NCBI GenBank assembly: GCA_030268105.1 | Contig: BSDZ01000013.1 | Coordinates: 1,841,001-1,905,000 of the forward strand | Length of the DNA stretch: 64,000 nucleotides | Origin: Volvox africanus | Lineage: Eukaryota > Chlorophyta > Chlorophyceae > Chlamydomonadales > Volvocaceae | Reading direction: 5' to 3' | In this document: in pieces, positions 58,254 to 64,000 of the stretch | Numbering within the stretch: position 1 is the first letter of the stretch | Layout: every line of letters starts with the position of its first letter | Position numbers and translations under genes: made by a program | Notes under the pieces: model-generated | Seen by the model: only the letters and a program-made list of their open reading frames with translations | Databases searched by the model: none | Told to the model about the DNA's origin: nothing

Positions 58254-60390
58254 CTAACCGCCCTCGGTGTCCGGCCCTTCAACACGCGCCGCAGCTTTCC
58301 AGCCGAGCACTTGCCGTAGCAGCTTGGGGTTGGACAGGATCTCAAAGTCCGCTGCGAGGAAACTCTGCTGCTTCTGGAGCATGTAAAAAACCGCATTGTC
58401 ACGGGTGGAATAGCCGAAGCGCCGCAGCGACCACGCCACGCACGCAAGCTCGTGGCCGCTGAAGTCAAGGAACTTGGCGCGGACCTGGAGGCGAACCAGA
58501 CGTGGCGTGAGGTTGGGAGGAGGTCAAGACCGGTAGGGCTGTTAAGTGCAGGACGACAAAGCCATTGCTGGACCCCCCAGCTGACCCACCTGCTCCTCGA
58601 AGCACATGAGCCACTCCGGCTGCGGCCGGTGGTTGAGGGTGGCGGTGCTCCACGCGACAATACTCAGCAGCCGCACCGGGAAGGAGGGGAAACGCCACTG
58701 TGTCACCAGCAACAACTTATCCAGCCACTCGGATGGCAACTGAGCGCCTGCGACCAAGGGGAGACAGACTGAACGAAGCCGGAAACAGGCGGGCATTCCA
58801 ACCCGGACCGAACCTGCAGCAGCTCACAACATCAACATGTCGTCCACCACACCATGCACGTGCGCTTAATCCACCCGCGCATATAATCCATGTCGTAACA
58901 CTACAAACGGGGACAAGACTGTGGGCTGTACACACCGCAGCCCAACTCCAACGTGTCCCAAACGACTCGCTCTTTCAATGGGCCCGTCTAGCTCACCCAG
59001 CTTTGCGAGCGCCCAAATGATGTTGGCGAGCTCAGTGGGCGTGAAGCGGAAAAAGTGCGCCTCCGTCGCCTTGAGGAATGTCTCCAGCCAGACAGCGGGC
59101 GGCGTGTAGTGCAGCTTACCCAGTGACCATACCAATAGGTGCAGACTGCTAGCTGAGTAGCCTGCGAAGCCGCCCGCGCAGCTGTGCGCCAATAGCGGGT
59201 CCAGCACCCAGCCGCTCTCGGAAGGCCGCTGTGACAGCGAGTTTATTGAGAACGTCGATGGCGCACCAGTACCAGCTGTGTCTGAGCAGGCTGCAGCAGC
59301 AGCCGCTGCCGCCGCCTCTGAGGGAGCCACCTGATTGTGCGGCTGTGTGAGCGCAGGTCGGCGTTCCAGCACTGCAAATGCCCACAGCAGATTCGCCAGT
59401 TGGCGATCTGTCAAATCAGTGAGCGCACCGAAAACCTGGCGTGCCGGATGGGAAAAAGAGCCATGGGGCAGCACAGGAAGGCAGACAAATTAGGAGGGCA
59501 AGGGAAAACGTATCGGACAGCTCCTTGCTGCTGACGCGTGGAGTGACTACACGTGTGGAGTCACTAGCACCCATGTGCGGAGCACGAACGTTATCAACGT
59601 CCTGTACCCGTATACAAGTGAGGTAAAAAGCACGAGTTTGATGAGTTTGTGAGAATCCCCAACTGCTCATGTACCTGAAGCTCGAAGTCGCTCCACCAAC
59701 TTTCCGAAGGCTGGTACTTGAGGGTTGCAAGCGCCCACAGGGTGTTGCTCAGGTCTTGAGCCCTGCGTGATGAGGGCGCCAGGTGCAGCTGGCGGATGAA
59801 ATCAAACATCAAGCTAGATAACTTTAAGTGAAAGCGTCGCCACCATGTCAGTTTGGCTCCACCGTACTTGTATTGTCCAGCAAACCCTGGGCCACCGCGT
59901 CCGAGGATAGCAGCTTTAACCAACAGAAACCCCTGATGAACCCACCCGCAGAGATGCGCACCTGCACAGCGCCAGCTTGCTGCGTATCTTCTCAGCAACT
60001 GCGTCCATCAGCAGGGAGCTTGGTTTAACGTGATGCTGCGCGAAGTACCATAATGCATCCGCCAGTTGTTTGGGCGTCAAGTGCGGAAGTATCTCCTGGA
60101 TTTCCCGTGTCGATGGAGAGGAGAGGCATTCGATGTGCTGCGACCAGAAATAATTATGGCAAACAGGGATCGGGGAGATAGCATGAGCTAAGGGTCATAG
60201 AACACAGTTACCCTCGTCGCCACTACCGGCGTAAACGAGGTGAGAAGTGAAACCCTTGTTGACCGAAATGGGCTGGGGTACCAACGGATTATTGAGTGAC
60301 GTATGTATGAATGCATGGAAGCCCTACCAAGCATGGTGGTGCGGACGACGAAGAAGATGAAGATGGCAAACGGGTATCGACCGCAGTCAT
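58254..60390 (-). CDS. OPR-type RNA-binding repeat protein, copy 2 (inverted paralogue)
   Basis: Minus-strand exons mirror copy 1 in number and phase: 60390-60328, 60137-59962, 59762-59675, 59435-58997, 58747-58590, 58484-58254 (TAG 58256-58254); 384 residues. Exon 1 encodes a different N-terminus (MTAVDTRLPSSSSSSSAPP). Hand comparison with copy 1 gives exon 2 about 35/58 identical residues and exon 3 about 22/30. Exon 4 differs by a 27-base in-frame deletion (removing the Val-Ala-His-Asp-Lys-Ala stretch), exon 5 by three substitutions and exon 6 by one before the stop. Introns 4 and 5 are also nearly identical. A TGG to TAG change ends this copy 16 residues earlier, beyond the last repeat, so function may be kept. 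Expected role as for copy 1. Confidence 0.75.
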
Positions 60391-63112
60391 GGAGGAAGCT
60401 TGAAATGTCGTGCGGTCATTTGCGCAGCCGCCAGGATTAGATATCATCTGGCAGAAGGATTTTTGGGGCCCCTCCTGGCTGTTGCAGCCATGTACATAAC
60501 ATGTTCGCCTTGTCCTGTTGATTGGTCTGCGCGTCAAGCTGGCGAATGGATTGTGCCCGATGACATGTTAAAAAGGAGCATCCATCTTATATCCTTTCTC
60601 GATATAGGAAAATTCCAATGTATATAACTCTTATCTAAGTTCCCAGCAGCAACATCCAAGAGACTAACTGGCTAGGGCAGTGAGTGCCGCACATATACCG
60701 CAGGAATAAGAAACAAAAATTGTCGCTAGAAATAAATCTAGTAATGCCAAGGACGATGGACCAAAGGTCAGAGTTCCGTCAAGCGTCGATTGACGAAAAC
60801 TGAGCAACGAGAGCCTCCCCACCACCACCTTTCACCTGTTCGTCGCTATCGCGCTTCTGGGACATCCGCGACCTTTATACATGCGAAGCGCCTGCATCTT
60901 GATAATGTGCAGGACAACGGCAAGGATGGGAGGACCTTGTACTGGCCCAACGTTGTAAACAGCAAGATTCCGTAAAAAGATATGTCTTACACTATTTACG
61001 AATGATATATTGACGTCACAAGGCAGTCGCTATTTGTGGTGGCCTTGGGGAAAACGCCAACGGTTCAAACAGGCTCCTAGCTTTGGTGCTGAAAGAGGAC
61101 CAACAACTAGTTGCGCTTCACGTCAGAACTAAAGCTTGATGATGGTATCCCAATTCATTGCCATCGCTCCTTTAGATAAGCGGGCCTCCTCGGTACGGCC
61201 TTCGTCCGCATCATCGAGAATCCGAGATGGGATTCACATCTCAACTTCCTTTCCTCTCGTTTATATATTTTTTAAGCATTCCTCTGACACAAAGTATGTT
61301 AAATCATGCCAAAGCCTTCGCATGACCAACTGACAGCATAGCCGACGGCGGCAATCATGTATTTGGTGCCGTTCAGGGTCCCAAAAAAAGCATTCTCTTA
61401 GAAAAAAATCATCTTCTATTTATTTCTGCCACGGCGGCTACCTTTACAGATGAATGCGAAGTGGTTGACGTGAAGTTCCAAATCGTTGCCGTGCCGAACC
61501 CATGCTTACTATGATCAGTACAAGATTGAGATGTTTTTGCGCTGAAAGCTTCTAGCTTCACGGAGGTTGGCGGTAGCCAGGGAAGGTACTCCGGTACGTG
61601 TAACGCCCTTACGGCATATTCTACATAATGTTATGTTGAAAGTAAATTAAATAAACATGAAGCCGTGGTTAGGTCTAGGCTTCGTTGTTTCCAGGTAGCA
61701 ACCTAAGTTTGCTTGCTCCTTGCTGCAAGCCTATCTCCATGCATGCGCCTCTTTCGTTGGGAAAGGTTGAAGACCAAACCTGCACAGTCCAGGATCCAGA
61801 AACCATCATGTATGCGTCCGCCCGCAGGCCTACCTAGTGACGTGATCTGTCCTATTTTGTATTACATCCATAGTACACCCATCGATGCCTGCGCGACGCG
61901 AGTCCTGGCACCCACGCAACTCAAGCCACATCGGCTTTGAACGTCTAATGATCGCCAACTAACCGTGGGATGCTCTATTTCAATCATATGATGTCACGCC
62001 GGTGCAACCCAACTTACGTACAGAAAAACATCACCAACTGTTGCGTAATGAGTCAAGTTACTAATGAGTACGTCGAAACGCAGCCGCTTTTCCCGAAGTA
62101 CTTTCTAATTAAAATGTTTTATAGACCGTGTAGACCACGGACGCCAAACTCTGATCCCGTCCTCCTCCTCAGGCCGGGGCCTTTATCAAAGGGGTTGCTG
62201 CTGTTTTCCAGGGAGCACGACATATTCTTATTCGGAGAACCCGGAGCCCGAGGAAAGTTTTTCGAGAATGTGTGTTTTCCCCCGGATAGCAAAATTGCAC
62301 ACGGAAAAGTCCCGGGGGTCCCCGCCGGGGCCAACGCTTTTCCGGGCGTTTCCTTAAATGCTGAAACATCATCCGTCCATCATCCGTCCAAGGCCGTAAC
62401 GGGTGAAGAATGGTGCCTGTGGCCCGTCAAGCCAACGTCAAGCCAAGCTAACGCCATGCCCCTTCATCATTGGTAGTTTGGTCATCGTATTGCTCGTCCG
62501 GAGTCTGGTTGGCTGAACACGCGACACAAACCGTGCCTCCAGAAGCTGCATTCTGACACCCCATCGTCTCCGGGCTTCTGTAAATTTAAATTTTATCTCG
62601 ACATACACTCTCTGTTCTCAGGTCATATCCCGCTTCGCCTTGCCCGTTGTTGTTTGTTTGGCGACCATACCCAAAAGTCCAAGGCACAAATATCTGCCTC
62701 GTGTATGTGTTTGCGGAAGCCTCCTCACCAGTTCCAACGCATCATGAAACACAAACGTGCGCGGTACGGTGGTGGGGTTGGGGGCAAGCCCCCAGCCCAG
62801 TCCTTTGCGCCCTCCATGCAAGGGCCTTATGTACAGCTTCTCTAAATCGCTCATCTAGTATATTACCTTTCCATATGACATTTCTACACACCACGAGTAA
62901 AACCATTGGCAAACCGCGCAACCCACAGCTTGTTCCTAGCTACCTGCCAGCCGGTGCCAGACTCCCTTCCCATCACCATAGCAATAACTCACAGGCGTCA
63001 CCACCACCCCAGTTGTCTTTCAATTTCACCATCAAACTTCCACGGCAGCTTCTTCAAGCCCCGCCTTTCACTACCCACACGCCTTGAGGGAAAGGGACAA
63101 GATCAACAGTAA
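60391..63112. other. Intergenic, no gene recognised
   Basis: Upstream region of OPR copy 2 followed by sequence without a phase-consistent exon chain. Frames at 61970-62476 (+) and 62618-62854 (-) are open and somewhat protein-like but could not be supported. GC-rich palindromic sequence (CCCGGGGGTCCCCGCCGGGG) lies near 62310-62331. Confidence 0.35.
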
Positions 63113-63782
63113 TCACGTAGGCTGCCAGCGCCGCTGCAAGTACTCCACGATTCGTGTATAGCCTCTCGCGGGGGTGTTTTCGAAATCAAAAAACAATTGG
63201 AAAAACACCTGCCGCCGCTTACCAATGTCGCAGCCCCGTTCACGGAAATGATACCATACGATGCTGTTGCTGCCGCGACAACAACAGCGATAACAGTGAC
63301 AACGCTGACGGCTTTGGAAAGGCAGTGAGGGGGGTTACTTCGGAAAGGCTGCAAAAAGGCTTTCTAAAGCATGCACCCCATTAAGCAAAGGCCCCCCCGC
63401 CAAATACGTAACAGTAGAGCTGTTCATTTGCAATAGTAGGTGGTATGTCACCAGGCCTGGGATCACCCTGCCAGGTGAAGCTCACACGCGCTTGAGAGAA
63501 TTAAGAACAAGCCGCGAATCCCGTTATGAGGTGCCCACAACACAAACACACAACCTCACACACATATGCACTGAACATATCAAGGCTCTCGCAGCTCAAG
63601 CATCAATGCACACAAATTCACAGGCCCAGCCCATCCTGTTAACTCCCCCCTCCCCGCAGCGCCCCAGGCGACGCAACCTATGCAGGTACCATTATGATGC
63701 CGTCCCAAAGAAGGAACGTTGCCGAGAAAGGGGGGCCCTGGAGGACATCCATGCCGTCGAGGGCGCCCAAGACCGGCGTCCC
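63113..63782 (-). CDS. Unknown membrane protein, 3' exons (gene continues right)
   Basis: Phase-0 exons 63782-63690, 63348-63223 and 63133-63113 (TGA 63115-63113). Landmarks: TPVLGALDGMDVLQGPPFSA, then FLLWDGIIM, then a clear transmembrane helix in VVTVIAVVVAAATASYGIIS, then a short end RRWQPT. Acceptors (TTTTGCAG, ACTTGCAG) and donors (GTACCT, GTAAGC) are plausible. No family recognised; the 5' part lies at or beyond the right edge, and 63783-64000 contains no exon I can support. Confidence 0.35.
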
Positions 63783-64000
63783 CTGGTCCCTTCAACCCAT
63801 AACTACCTTAAGTTCAGCCAGGCCCGCCCCTTGTGGTCCCCCAGTCCTCCGGCCAGACCCCTTCCCTCGAATCCCAGTTCCGAAACCATACCGCCCGATA
63901 GGACGCAAGTCGCCACTACCCTCATCCTCACGCATCTGACGTGATGATGTGGACGCCTGGCAAAGAGTTCTTTGTGAATGTATGTGAGCATCCGTCGACC

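Noticed and set aside
58052..58660. 202-residue minus-strand frame, with a relative at 46582-47052 on +
   Set aside because: An alternative frame of OPR exons 5-6. It reads through the intron between them and lacks the OPR pattern.

Overview
The window reads as nuclear DNA of a volvocine green alga (Chlamydomonas/Volvox group). The genes are split by many short introns, TGTAA poly(A) signals follow several stop codons, TG/CA and short-unit satellites are abundant, and the genes include an OPR-type (octotricopeptide) RNA-binding protein pair. Base composition looks less GC-rich than Chlamydomonas and closer to Volvox, but this was judged by eye. All gene models were built by hand from reading frame, splice phase and protein family resemblance. 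Each assembled coding length is a multiple of three where the whole gene is present.

Layout, left half: the 3' part of pelota/Dom34 (+, 222-3559); two tRNA-Pro genes (UGG and CGG, 6817-7151); a YAE1-domain gene (-, 9796-8249); a lipid-droplet-associated hydrolase gene, LDAH (-, 15569-11455, 5' end unresolved); head-to-head with it a mitochondrial bS18 ribosomal protein (+, 16631-19401); two convergent genes of unknown function (about 20600-21995 + and 23111-22031 -); and two tandem CASP/MARVEL-like four-helix membrane proteins (-, 26049-23740 and 28196-26323).

Right half: a long acidic, low-complexity gene with a TACC-like C-terminal coiled coil (+, 29994-38212). Its largest exon is tandemly duplicated (period 1773 bp, about six differences) and an inverted piece of the same gene sits just downstream. 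Next come a TPR protein with a PH-like C-terminus (+, 38751-43252) and an OPR-repeat gene (+, 44877-47036). After a gene-poor stretch with a broken Ty3/gypsy retroelement (- strand, 52485-54465) there is a second OPR gene in opposite orientation (-, 60390-58254), whose 3' half is almost identical to the first copy while its 5' half is clearly diverged. A partial membrane-protein gene lies at the right edge.

Functional links: pelota (ribosome rescue, works with ABCE1/Rli1), YAE1 (adaptor for Fe-S loading of ABCE1), tRNA-Pro and mS18 all concern translation, but there is no evidence that they are co-regulated. The most notable features are structural: the rearranged TACC-like gene, the mosaic OPR inverted pair, and a displaced gypsy protease fragment also found in an LDAH intron. 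I found no CRISPR array, bacterial-style operon or intact transposon.
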